Source: G963720475 sp963720475 (GTDB lineage Bacteria > Actinomycetota > Thermoleophilia > Solirubrobacterales > Thermoleophilaceae). From it: a stretch of 64,000 bases of DNA. Position 1 is the first letter of the stretch. Every line of letters begins with the position of its first letter. The notes beneath the pieces were generated by a model, which saw nothing but the letters and a program-made list of their open reading frames with translations, made no database searches and was not told the DNA's origin. The stretch spans positions 1,364,001-1,428,000 of the forward strand of contig OY970394.1 of NCBI GenBank assembly GCA_963720475.1. Direction: 5' to 3'. The translations under genes were made by a program, and so were the position numbers. This document shows, piece after piece, positions 24,408-32,185 of the stretch.

Positions 24408-25568
24408 ATGCGAAAGAGCTTCTGGGTTCCCATAACCCTGGGCCTGATGGCCTATCTCATGCTGCCGCTTCCCGGGCAGACCGTTCCCCTGTCTTCGAAG
24501 ATCGAGAAGAAGAAGGGCGAGATCGCCAAGGAGAAGCGCAAGGAGGGAGTCCTCTCGAGCGACATCCAGGGCTTCGACGATCGGATCAACGGGCTCGAGG
24601 GCCGCATCGGCGCGCTGCAGTCGCAGCAGGACCGTGCCCAGGCGACGCTCGACCGCAAGCGCGCCGAGCTTCTCCGCGTGCGCGACAAGCTCGAGAAGGC
24701 CAAGGACCGCCTCGCGCGCCTCAAGGTACGCCTCGCTGAAGGCCAGAAGGCCCTCGCCGCGCGGCTCGTCGAGATCTACAAGGCCGACGAGCCCGACGCC
24801 CTCACGGTCGTTCTCCAGGCCGACGGCTTCGCCGACCTGCTCGAACGCGCCGACACGCTCGAGCGGATCTCCGAGCAGGACCAGAAGGTCGTCACGCTCG
24901 TCCGCAAGCTGAAGGCCGAGGCGAAGAAGCAGGAGGCGGCGCTCGCCAAGCTCGAGAAGCAGGCGCGCGACGCGGCGAACACGATCCTCGCCAAGCGCAA
25001 CGAGATCGCCGACGCCAAGAACGGCGTCCTCAGCACGCGCGGCAACATCGCCGAGACGCGCGACGAGCGCCGCGCCGTCCTCAGCAAGGTCCGCGAGCAC
25101 CGCGGCGAGCTGCAGGAGGACCTCGCCGCGCTCGAGAAGGCGAACGCGCGCGTCACCGGCCAGCTACAGAACAACCCGTCCGCCGGACCGATCAAGAAGG
25201 GCTCCGGCAACATGGTCTGGCCGGTCAACGGCCCGGTCACCTCGCCGTTCGGCCAGCGCTGGGGCCGTCTCCATGCCGGGATCGACATCGGCGCCGGCAG
25301 CGGCACGCCGATCCGCGCCGCCGACGGCGGCACGGTGATCCTGCTGGGTCCTCAGGGCGGCTACGGCAACTACACCTGCGTCGGCCACGGCGGCGGGCTG
25401 AGCACCTGCTACGCGCACCAGTCGCGCTTCGGCACCTCCAACGGGGCATCAGTGAGCAAGGGCCAGGTGATCGGCTACGTCGGCTGCACCGGCAACTGCT
25501 TCGGCGACCACCTCCACTTCGAGGTGCGCCAGGGCGGGTCGCCCGTGGACCCGCTCGGCTACCTCTAG
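24408..25568 (+). CDS. M23-family peptidoglycan endopeptidase with coiled coil (EnvC/NlpD-like)
   Basis: A 386-residue exported cell-wall hydrolase or amidase activator. Residues 1-24 are a signal peptide. Residues ~25-240 form a long charged coiled coil. Residues ~268-386 are the lysostaphin-like M23 domain: SPFGQRWGRLHAGIDIGAGSG with zinc ligands His289 and Asp293, ADGGTVILLG, STCYAHQSRFG and DHLHFEVRQGG with His368 and His370. All four key residues are present, so catalytic activity is plausible, unlike degenerate EnvC. The c-di-AMP riboswitch in its leader ties it to cell-wall or osmotic control. lgt follows 24 bases downstream. Confidence 0.92.
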   Translation: MRKSFWVPITLGLMAYLMLPLPGQTVPLSSKIEKKKGEIAKEKRKEGVLSSDIQGFDDRINGLEGRIGALQSQQDRAQATLDRKRAELLRVRDKLEKAKDRLARLKVRLAEGQKALAARLVEIYKADEPDALTVVLQADGFADLLERADTLERISEQDQKVVTLVRKLKAEAKKQEAALAKLEKQARDAANTILAKRNEIADAKNGVLSTRGNIAETRDERRAVLSKVREHRGELQEDLAALEKANARVTGQLQNNPSAGPIKKGSGNMVWPVNGPVTSPFGQRWGRLHAGIDIGAGSGTPIRAADGGTVILLGPQGGYGNYTCVGHGGGLSTCYAHQSRFGTSNGASVSKGQVIGYVGCTGNCFGDHLHFEVRQGGSPVDPLGYL

Positions 25569-25592
25569 CCGCGCCAGCTAGCCTCCCGCGCC

Positions 25593-26354
25593 GTGCAGCC
25601 TGAGATCGAAATCGGGCCGCTGACGCTGCAGACCTTCGGGATCTGCTTCGCGGCCGCCTTCCTCGCCGCGGGCGCGGTCGTTATGCGGCGCTTTCGCGAG
25701 CTCGACAAGCCGGGCGACTGGGCGTACGAGATGCTGTTCGCCGCGCTGCTCGGCGGTCTCGTCGGCTCGCGCGTGGATTACATCCTCCAGAACTACGACC
25801 AGGTCTCCGACGACCTGCTCGGCAACCTCTTCTCGGGCTCCGGCCTCGTCTGGTTCGGCGGCCTCATCGGTGGCGCGATCGGCGTCCTGCTGTGGGCGCG
25901 CTGGCGGGGGTTCCTCTCGCTGACGCTGCTCGACGTTTGCGCGCCGGGGCTCGCGCTCGGCTACGCCATCGGCCGGGTCGGCTGCCAGCTGTCGGGCGAC
26001 GGCGACTACGGCAAGCCCTCGGACCTGCCGTGGGCGATGGGCTACCCGGACGGGACCGAGCCGACCCCACCGGGAGTCGAGGTCCAGCCGACGCCGATCT
26101 ACGAGACGCTCGCGATGGGGTTCGCTGCCCTCGTCCTGTGGCACCTGCGCGACCGCTTCAAGCCCGGGGTGGTGTTCGCGCTCTATCTCGTGATCGCCGG
26201 GGTCGAGCGCCTGCTGATCGAGTTCCTGCGCCGCAACGACCACGTCGTCGCTGGGTTGACGCTGCCGCAGCTCGTCTCAATCGGGCTGATCGCAGCCGGG
26301 GCGGTGTGGCTCATCCGGCTGCGACAGGGAGGAGGATTGGCCAGGACGGGCTAA
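25593..26354 (+). CDS. lgt: prolipoprotein diacylglyceryl transferase
   Basis: A 253-residue polytopic membrane enzyme that moves diacylglycerol from phosphatidylglycerol to the lipobox Cys of prolipoproteins. It has about seven hydrophobic segments and the family signature GYAIGRVGCQLSGDGDYG, plus SGLVWFGGLIGG with the conserved His position replaced by Phe-Gly, QPTPIYETLAMG, and ERLLIEFLRRND. Its presence fits the many lipoproteins in the window. Start GTG 25593; TAGCCT (25579-25584) lies 8 bases upstream, so it may have its own promoter despite the short gap to the peptidase gene. Confidence 0.92.
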   Translation: MQPEIEIGPLTLQTFGICFAAAFLAAGAVVMRRFRELDKPGDWAYEMLFAALLGGLVGSRVDYILQNYDQVSDDLLGNLFSGSGLVWFGGLIGGAIGVLLWARWRGFLSLTLLDVCAPGLALGYAIGRVGCQLSGDGDYGKPSDLPWAMGYPDGTEPTPPGVEVQPTPIYETLAMGFAALVLWHLRDRFKPGVVFALYLVIAGVERLLIEFLRRNDHVVAGLTLPQLVSIGLIAAGAVWLIRLRQGGGLARTG

Positions 26355-26399
26355 AGCAAACGCTCGCGGGTGCCGATACCCGCTGTGGATTCCCCTGCC

Positions 26400-27068
26400 A
26401 TGAGGGCAACCAAGGCCTACATAGCGAGCCTCGGCACCACCGGCGTGCTGCTTGCATCAGCGCTCTCGCTGCTGGCGATCGTCGGCGCGATCGTCGCCTT
26501 CAACGGCTGGCCGTCCGGCGGGGTGGCCGACGACATCCGCCGGCTCGTGGTGGGCGACGAGGAGCCCTCCTCGCTTTCCGCCGGGGCCGTCTCGGAGGCC
26601 GTCGACAGCGCCTCCGTCACGGCTGATGCCGTCGTCACCGACGAGCCCCTCGGTCCCGACGTGGACGACGTCGTCGCCGACTTCGTCCCGCCCAGCTCGC
26701 TCGGCCCGTCGACGCCCGGCACGACGCCCGGGGGCGACAGCCCAGTCACGGGCGCCCCGGATGTCGGCGGTCCCGGCAACGGCTCTCCGACCACGGGCGC
26801 TCCCGACGGCGGAGACGGCACCGGCGGACCCGTCGACCAGATCGTCGGCAGCCTCCCGAGCATCCCGGGTGTGAACCCGTCGAACGGGACCCTGCTCTCC
26901 ACCGAGCCGCTCACGGACGGCCTGTCCGACACCGTGAACGGCACGACCGACACGCTCGGCGGCGCCGTCGGCGGCCCGCTCGGACAGACGGTGGACCAGG
27001 CGGGCGACAACCTCACGGACCTCGTCCGCGGCCTGCCGGACATCAAGATCGGCAGCCAGCCCAAGTAG
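26400..27068 (+). CDS. exported Pro/Gly/Thr-rich hypothetical protein
   Basis: A 222-residue protein with a basic N-terminus and one membrane helix or uncleaved signal (~12-36, VLLASALSLLAIVGAIVAF). The outer part is acidic at first (DDIRRLVVGDEEPSS), then a low-complexity stretch rich in Pro, Gly, Thr and Ser (residues ~105-160) and a final TDTLGGAVGGPLGQTVDQAG segment. No domain recognised; it could be a surface-exposed, unfolded linker-like protein. I use ATG 26400 because the hydrophobic segment then sits at the usual distance from the start. It follows lgt on the same strand by 45 bases. Confidence 0.7.
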   Translation: MRATKAYIASLGTTGVLLASALSLLAIVGAIVAFNGWPSGGVADDIRRLVVGDEEPSSLSAGAVSEAVDSASVTADAVVTDEPLGPDVDDVVADFVPPSSLGPSTPGTTPGGDSPVTGAPDVGGPGNGSPTTGAPDGGDGTGGPVDQIVGSLPSIPGVNPSNGTLLSTEPLTDGLSDTVNGTTDTLGGAVGGPLGQTVDQAGDNLTDLVRGLPDIKIGSQPK

Positions 27069-27081
27069 TAGCGGCGGGCGC

Positions 27082-27789
27082 CTAGCGCTCGAACGCCCGC
27101 AACACGTACTTGATCGACTCGCCCTGGAGCTCGCCGTCGTGCTGGAGCGAGCGGTGGTGTCCGCCGGGCACGATGACGAGCTTCTTCGGGTCGCCGGCGG
27201 CCGCGTGCAGCTCCTGCGAGACCGTGTAGGGGATCTCGTCGTCGCCCTGGGCGTGGAGCAGCATCAGCGCGACGCGCGGTGACAGCGCCGCCGCCGACGC
27301 CGACAGGTCGGCCTGCTCGAGCCAGCGCTCGCACGCCTCGCGGTCGAGCTCGAACTCGAGCTCGCGGTCGGAGCGCAGCAGCCGCAGCAGCAGGTACTCG
27401 GGCGCGGGGCAGATGGCCACGACGGCCTCGACGCGCTCGTCCACCGCCCCGGCGCTGATCGCGCAGAAGCCGCCCATGCTCGAGCCGCGCAGCGCGAGCC
27501 GCCGCGTGTGCTCGAAGACGACGTCGCACATCGTCCGCACGTCGTCGAGCGCGCGGTCGCCGAAGACACCCTCGGATGCGCCGTGGCCGCGCGCATCGAA
27601 CGCGAGCGCCGCGAGCCCATACGCCTGCGCCCCGCGGGCGAAATCGAAGTGGCTCTCCTTCGACGAGCCGGCGCCGTGCAGGATCACGATCCCGCCGCGC
27701 GGCTCCTCCTTGGGCAGGAACAGGGCGTACGCGAGCCCGTCGCGCTCGCCGAGCTCCGGACGCTCGGGCGCGTCGTGCTTGATCGTCAT
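27082..27789 (-). CDS. alpha/beta hydrolase (dienelactone-hydrolase/S9-like)
   Basis: A 235-residue alpha/beta hydrolase. VILHGAGSSKESHF gives the oxyanion region, FDARGHGASEG follows, the nucleophile elbow is LRGSSMGGFC (Ser ~104), the acid lies after LMLLHAQGDDEIPY, and the His is in VIVPGGHHRSLQHDG. The small size and order match dienelactone-hydrolase or prolyl-oligopeptidase-like esterases. Substrate unknown. It is convergent with the preceding low-complexity gene and divergent from lysA; no link to amino-acid synthesis is evident. Confidence 0.86.
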   Translation of the reverse strand: MTIKHDAPERPELGERDGLAYALFLPKEEPRGGIVILHGAGSSKESHFDFARGAQAYGLAALAFDARGHGASEGVFGDRALDDVRTMCDVVFEHTRRLALRGSSMGGFCAISAGAVDERVEAVVAICPAPEYLLLRLLRSDRELEFELDREACERWLEQADLSASAAALSPRVALMLLHAQGDDEIPYTVSQELHAAAGDPKKLVIVPGGHHRSLQHDGELQGESIKYVLRAFER

Positions 27790-27839
27790 CGGCAGGGCGG
27801 ACCTGCAACCGCGCTCGCAGGGCGGAATCGGCGCTCCTT

Positions 27840-27857
27840 CATAATCCGGCGATTATG
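27840..27857. promoter_or_regulatory. inverted repeat CATAATC-CGGC-GATTATG over the lysA start
   Basis: A perfect 7+4+7 inverted repeat whose left arm contains CATAAT, a -10-like hexamer, and whose right arm includes the lysA ATG. It could be an operator for the lysine/threonine block or a small 5' hairpin; a chance repeat is possible. Confidence 0.45.
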
Positions 27858-29102
27858 GCTGCGCTCGGCCTCTCGCACGTTTACCCGCTCGGTTCCCGCC
27901 TCAACGAGGCGGGCCGGCTCGAGGTGGGCGGCTGCGACGTGATCGAGCTGGCGCGCGAGTTCGGCACGCCGGCATACGTCTATTCCGAAGACGACATGCG
28001 CTCGCGGGCGCGTGAGTACACCGAGGCGTTCGCCGCGCGCAGCGAGCGGTTCGAGGTCATCTACGCGAGCAAGGCGTTCCCGTGCACGGCCGCCTACCGG
28101 CTCTTCTGCGAGGAGGGGCTTTCGTGCGACGTCGCCTCGGGCGGCGAGCTCCACCTCGCCCTCAAGGGCGGGTTCGCGCCCGAGCGGCTCTACTTGCACG
28201 GCAACAACAAGACCGAGGCCGAGCTCACCGAAGCGGCGGAGGCCGGCGTCGGCTGCGTCGTCGTGGACTCGTTCGACGAGATCGACCGCCTCGAGCGGAT
28301 CGCGCCGGGCCAGCGGGTGATGCTGCGGATCACTCCCGGGATCAAGGCGTCGACACACTCCTACATCCAGACCGGCCAGGAGGACTCGAAGTTCGGCTTT
28401 CCGATCGAGGAGGCGCCGCGCGCGGTCGAAGCCGCGTCGCGCCGGCTCGAAGTCGCGGGGCTCCACGCGCACATCGGCTCGCAGATATTCGAGCTCGAGC
28501 CGTTCGAGAAGCTCGCCGAGGTGCTGCTCGCACTGGGCGACTATCCGCTGCTGAACCTCGGCGGCGGACTCGGCATCGCCTACACGGCGGAGGACGAGCC
28601 GCCCGCGGTCGACGAGTACGCCGAGCGGCTGCTGCGCGGCGTGCCCGACGGCGTCACCGTCCTCTGCGAGCCCGGCCGCTCGCTCGTCGGCAACGCGGGC
28701 GTGACCGTCTACTCCGTCGGGACGGTCAAGGAGATCCCAGGCGTGCGCACCTACGTCGCGGTCGACGGAGGGATGTTCGAGAACCTGCGGCCGATGCTCT
28801 ACGACGCGGTCTACGAGGCCGAGATCGCCGACCGCTTCGGCGGCGGGACCGCCTGCCGGATCGCCGGCATGCACTGCGAGTCGGGCGACATCATCGTCCG
28901 CGAGGCCGATCTCGCCGACCCGCAGGTCGGCGACGTGCTCGTCATCCCGGCCACCGGGGCCTATGCCTACGCGATGTCGAACAACTACAACGCGCTGCCG
29001 CGCCCGCCGGTGATCTTCTGCTCGGACGGCGACGCTCGCGTGGTGGTCCGGCGTGAGACCTACGACGACCTGACGTTGCGCGACGTCGAGACGGGCGAGT
29101 GA
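27855..29102 (+). CDS. lysA: diaminopimelate decarboxylase
   Basis: A 415-residue PLP enzyme of the alanine-racemase fold that makes L-lysine from meso-diaminopimelate. Lys73 in IYASKAFPC binds PLP; HAHIGSQI, NLGGGLGIAYT, CEPGRSLVGNAG and the second-subunit motif MHCESGDIIV with GAYAYAMSNNYN are all present. It is the first gene of the lysA-hom-thrC-thrB block, with one base between its stop and the hom start. No Shine-Dalgarno precedes the ATG; CATAAT (27840-27845) nine bases upstream looks like a -10 box, and an inverted repeat CATAATC-CGGC-GATTATG spans the start codon. Confidence 0.94.
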   Translation: MAALGLSHVYPLGSRLNEAGRLEVGGCDVIELAREFGTPAYVYSEDDMRSRAREYTEAFAARSERFEVIYASKAFPCTAAYRLFCEEGLSCDVASGGELHLALKGGFAPERLYLHGNNKTEAELTEAAEAGVGCVVVDSFDEIDRLERIAPGQRVMLRITPGIKASTHSYIQTGQEDSKFGFPIEEAPRAVEAASRRLEVAGLHAHIGSQIFELEPFEKLAEVLLALGDYPLLNLGGGLGIAYTAEDEPPAVDEYAERLLRGVPDGVTVLCEPGRSLVGNAGVTVYSVGTVKEIPGVRTYVAVDGGMFENLRPMLYDAVYEAEIADRFGGGTACRIAGMHCESGDIIVREADLADPQVGDVLVIPATGAYAYAMSNNYNALPRPPVIFCSDGDARVVVRRETYDDLTLRDVETGE

Positions 29103-29103
29103 G

Positions 29104-30336
29104 ATGGCCGATTCCTTCAAGATCGGCCTGCTCGGCCACGGGACGGTCGGCGCAGCCTTCGCGGAGCTGATCGAGCGACGCGCGGCGGGGATCGAGGAGT
29201 TCGTCGGCCGCCGTCCGGAGATCAGCGGCGTGCTGACCACCGGACGCGGCGACTTCGCCGACATCCTCGAACGCAGCGACATCGTCGTCGAGCTGATCGG
29301 AGGCACGGAGCCGGCGACCGATTACGCACTGCGCGCCATGGCGGCCGGCAAGCACGTCGTGACCGCGAACAAGCAGATGCTCGCCGAGCGTGGGGAGGAG
29401 CTCTATGCCGCCGCCCGCGAGCACGGTGTCGAGCTGCGCTTCGAGGCGGCGGTCGGCGGGGTGGTCCCCGTGGTCCGGGTGATCTCCGAGACCCTGTCCG
29501 TCACCCACATCGAGCGCGTCTCCGGGATCGTCAACGGAACCACCAACTACATCCTCAGCGAGATGGCCCGCACCGGGGCCGCGTACGACGAGGCGCTGCG
29601 GGACGCGCAGTCGCTCGGCTACGCCGAGGCGGATCCGACCGCCGACGTCTCCGGCGCCGACGCGGCGGCCAAGATGGCGGTCCTCGCCCGGCTCGCCTAC
29701 GGCACGGTGGTAAAGCTCGGCGACGTGCCCTACGAGGGCATCGAGGACATCACGTCCGACGACATCGAGTACGCCAAGGAGCTCGGCCTCGAGATCAAGC
29801 TGATCGGCAGCGCAGAGCGAGTCGACGGGGGCGTAGCCGTTCGCGTCTATCCGGCGTTCCTCTACTCCGATCACCCGCTCGCCTCGGTGAACGGGTCGTT
29901 CAACGCCGTGACGATCGAGTCGCCCTCGATCACCGAGATCACGCTCTCCGGTCCAGGGGCCGGCGGCTCGGCCACCGCGACCGCAGTGCTCGGCGACGTC
30001 TGCTCGGCGATGGCCTACCGGGCGCCGATGATCCTGCCCGAGGACCTGCCGCTGATCGCGGACGTCGAGTCCGCCTTCTACCTCCACCTCGAAGTGGAGG
30101 ACCAGCCCGGAGTGCTCGCACAGGTCGCCGAGCTGCTCGGTCTCCAGGGGGTGTCGATCAAGTCGGTCGTCCAGCGCGGGCTCGGCGCCCAGGCGCGGCT
30201 CGTGATGGTGGTCCACCCGGTGCTCGAGTCGAAGTTCCGCGCCGCCGTGGAGCTGATCGGCAGGCTCGACTACCTGCGCGCGCAGCCGCGCGTGATCAGG
30301 GTTATCGAAGAGCATTTCGAGGAGGCGGGGGCCTGA
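29104..30336 (+). CDS. hom: homoserine dehydrogenase
   Basis: A 410-residue homoserine dehydrogenase, reducing aspartate semialdehyde to homoserine for threonine and methionine synthesis. The nucleotide-binding start is IGLLGHGTVGAAF; the catalytic region has EAAVGGVVPVVR, SGIVNGTTNYIL and YAEADPTADVSGADAAAK with the conserved Lys. Residues ~325-400 form an ACT domain (YLHLEVEDQPGVLAQVAELLG, GVSIKSVVQRG), the usual site of threonine feedback. It sits between lysA and thrC, overlapping or nearly touching both. Confidence 0.95.
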   Translation: MADSFKIGLLGHGTVGAAFAELIERRAAGIEEFVGRRPEISGVLTTGRGDFADILERSDIVVELIGGTEPATDYALRAMAAGKHVVTANKQMLAERGEELYAAAREHGVELRFEAAVGGVVPVVRVISETLSVTHIERVSGIVNGTTNYILSEMARTGAAYDEALRDAQSLGYAEADPTADVSGADAAAKMAVLARLAYGTVVKLGDVPYEGIEDITSDDIEYAKELGLEIKLIGSAERVDGGVAVRVYPAFLYSDHPLASVNGSFNAVTIESPSITEITLSGPGAGGSATATAVLGDVCSAMAYRAPMILPEDLPLIADVESAFYLHLEVEDQPGVLAQVAELLGLQGVSIKSVVQRGLGAQARLVMVVHPVLESKFRAAVELIGRLDYLRAQPRVIRVIEEHFEEAGA

Positions 30337-31334
30337 GCCTCTGGCGCTACACCGAGCGGCTACCGGTCGAGCCGCTGGTCACGCTCGACGAGGGCGACAC
30401 GCCGCTCGTCCGCGCGCCCACGCTCTCCGAGCGGACGGGCGCCGACGTCTGGCTGAAGCTCGAGGGGACGAACCCGACCGGCTCGTTCAAGGACCGCGGC
30501 ATGACGGTCGCGGTCTCGGCGGCGGTGAACGAGGGAGCGAAGGCGATCATCTGCGCCTCGACCGGCAACACCGCTGCGAGCGCCGCCGCCTACGCCGCGC
30601 GGGCGGGTCTCCGCGGCGTCGTGATCGTGCCGGAGGGCAGGATCGCGACCGGCAAGCTCGCCCAGGCGCTGATGCACGGCGCTCGCGTCGTCGCCCTGCG
30701 CGGCAACTTCGACGAGGCGCTCGCGCTCGTGCGCAAGGTGGCCGACAGCCACCCGATCGCGCTCGTCAACTCGCTCAACGACTACCGCATCGAGGGCCAG
30801 AAGACGGCCGCGTTCGAGGTCTGCGACCAGCTCGGCGACCCGCCCGACGTGCTCGCGATCCCGGTCGGGAACGCCGGCAACATCACCTCGTACTGGAAGG
30901 GCTTCGACGAGGTCGGCGCCGCTCCGCGGATGCACGGCTACCAGGCCGAGGGCGCCGCGCCGCTCGTGCACGGCGAGCCCGTCGCCGAGCCCGAGACGAT
31001 CGCCTCGGCGATCCGGATCGGCAACCCCGCCCGCTGGGAGGAGGCGATGGCCGCCGTTACCGACTCCCGCGGCGAGATCCGCGCCGTCTCAGACGCCGAG
31101 ATCCTCGCCGCCTATGAGCTGCTCGGCTCCTCCGAGGGCGTCTTCTGCGAGCCCGCCTCGGCGGCTTCGGTCGCCGGGCTCCTCCGCTACGGCGCGGAGG
31201 GCACGGTGGTGTGCGTGTTGACCGGCCACGGCCTCAAGGACCCGAAGACCGCCCTCGACCGCGCCAGCGCCGTCATTCCGTGCGAGCCCGACCTCGAGGC
31301 GGTCGAGCGGGCGGTCCTGGCGGAGGACGCGTGA
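30333..31334 (+). CDS. thrC: threonine synthase (probable CTG start)
   Basis: A 333-residue PLP-dependent threonine synthase of the shorter type, converting O-phosphohomoserine to threonine. Lys53 in NPTGSFKDRGM forms the Schiff base; STGNTAASAAAYAARAG, VGNAGNITSYWKG and EPASAASVAGLL are family motifs. The conserved N-terminal part (WRYTERLPVE, LDEGDTPLVRAP) begins well upstream of the first in-frame ATG at 30501. No ATG, GTG or TTG lies in frame before it, so the likely start is CTG 30333, which overlaps the hom stop as CTGA in the way the other genes here use GTGA and ATGA. Confidence 0.88.
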   Translation: MSLWRYTERLPVEPLVTLDEGDTPLVRAPTLSERTGADVWLKLEGTNPTGSFKDRGMTVAVSAAVNEGAKAIICASTGNTAASAAAYAARAGLRGVVIVPEGRIATGKLAQALMHGARVVALRGNFDEALALVRKVADSHPIALVNSLNDYRIEGQKTAAFEVCDQLGDPPDVLAIPVGNAGNITSYWKGFDEVGAAPRMHGYQAEGAAPLVHGEPVAEPETIASAIRIGNPARWEEAMAAVTDSRGEIRAVSDAEILAAYELLGSSEGVFCEPASAASVAGLLRYGAEGTVVCVLTGHGLKDPKTALDRASAVIPCEPDLEAVERAVLAEDA

Positions 31335-32185
31335 ACCGCCGCCGGCTCGTCCGTGTCCCGGCGTCGTCGGGCAACCTCGGCCCGGGGTTCGACGCGCTCG
31401 CCGCGGCGCTGTCGCCCACGCTCGAGCTCGAGGTGGTCGAAACGGGGGAGTTCGCAGTCGAGTGCGACCTCGAGGGCGTCCCGCTGGACCGCTCGAACCT
31501 CTGCGTGAAGGCCTTCGAGCGCCTCCGTCCCGCCGACGGGCTCACCTTTCGCATCCGCTCGGAGATCCCGCTCGCGCGCGGCCTCGGCTCGAGCGCTGCG
31601 GCGATCGTCGCGGGGCTCTCGGCGGCCGACCATCTCTACGAGCTCGACGCGCCGCTGTTCGACCTCGCGGCCGAGCTCGAGGGCCATCCCGACAACGTCG
31701 CCGCCGCGCTGCTCGGCGGCTTCGTCATCTGCGCTGCGGGCGCCCAGCCGGTGCGCTTCGAGCCGCCGCCGGGGATCGAGGCCGTGCTCGCAATCCCGCC
31801 GGAGGAGGTGCCGACGGCCGAGGCGCGCGCCGCGCTACCCGCCGAGGTGCCGCTGTCCGAGGCGACGGAAAACATCGCCAGCACGGCGCTGCTCGTGCTC
31901 GGCCTCGCCCAGGCCGACCTGAGCCTGCTCGCGCGCGGGCTGCGCGACGAGATCCACCAACCTCGCCGCGCCGCGCTCTACCCGCAGTCGATGGACCTGC
32001 TCGCTCGCGCCGCCGAGCTCGGGGCGATCGGCGCCTCGATCTCCGGCGCCGGCCCCTCGGTGCTGTTCTGGTGCTCGTTCGAGCACACCGGGACGGTGGT
32101 CGAGGGGCTGCGCGCAGCTGCGCCCGATTGCGAGGTACGCCACGTGCAGTTCACACCCGCCGGCGCGGACGTGCGCGAGCTCTAG
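31331..32185 (+). CDS. thrB: homoserine kinase
   Basis: A 284-residue GHMP-family kinase that phosphorylates homoserine for threonine synthase. It begins RLVRVPASSGNLGPGFDAL, has the ATP-binding loop PLARGLGSSAAAIVAG (~80-95), GHPDNVAAALLGGF, and the C-terminal GASISGAGPSVLF. The GTG start overlaps the thrC stop (GTGA), completing the coupled lysA-hom-thrC-thrB run. It ends in a four-base overlap with the convergent amidase. Confidence 0.94.
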   Translation: MNRRRLVRVPASSGNLGPGFDALAAALSPTLELEVVETGEFAVECDLEGVPLDRSNLCVKAFERLRPADGLTFRIRSEIPLARGLGSSAAAIVAGLSAADHLYELDAPLFDLAAELEGHPDNVAAALLGGFVICAAGAQPVRFEPPPGIEAVLAIPPEEVPTAEARAALPAEVPLSEATENIASTALLVLGLAQADLSLLARGLRDEIHQPRRAALYPQSMDLLARAAELGAIGASISGAGPSVLFWCSFEHTGTVVEGLRAAAPDCEVRHVQFTPAGADVREL

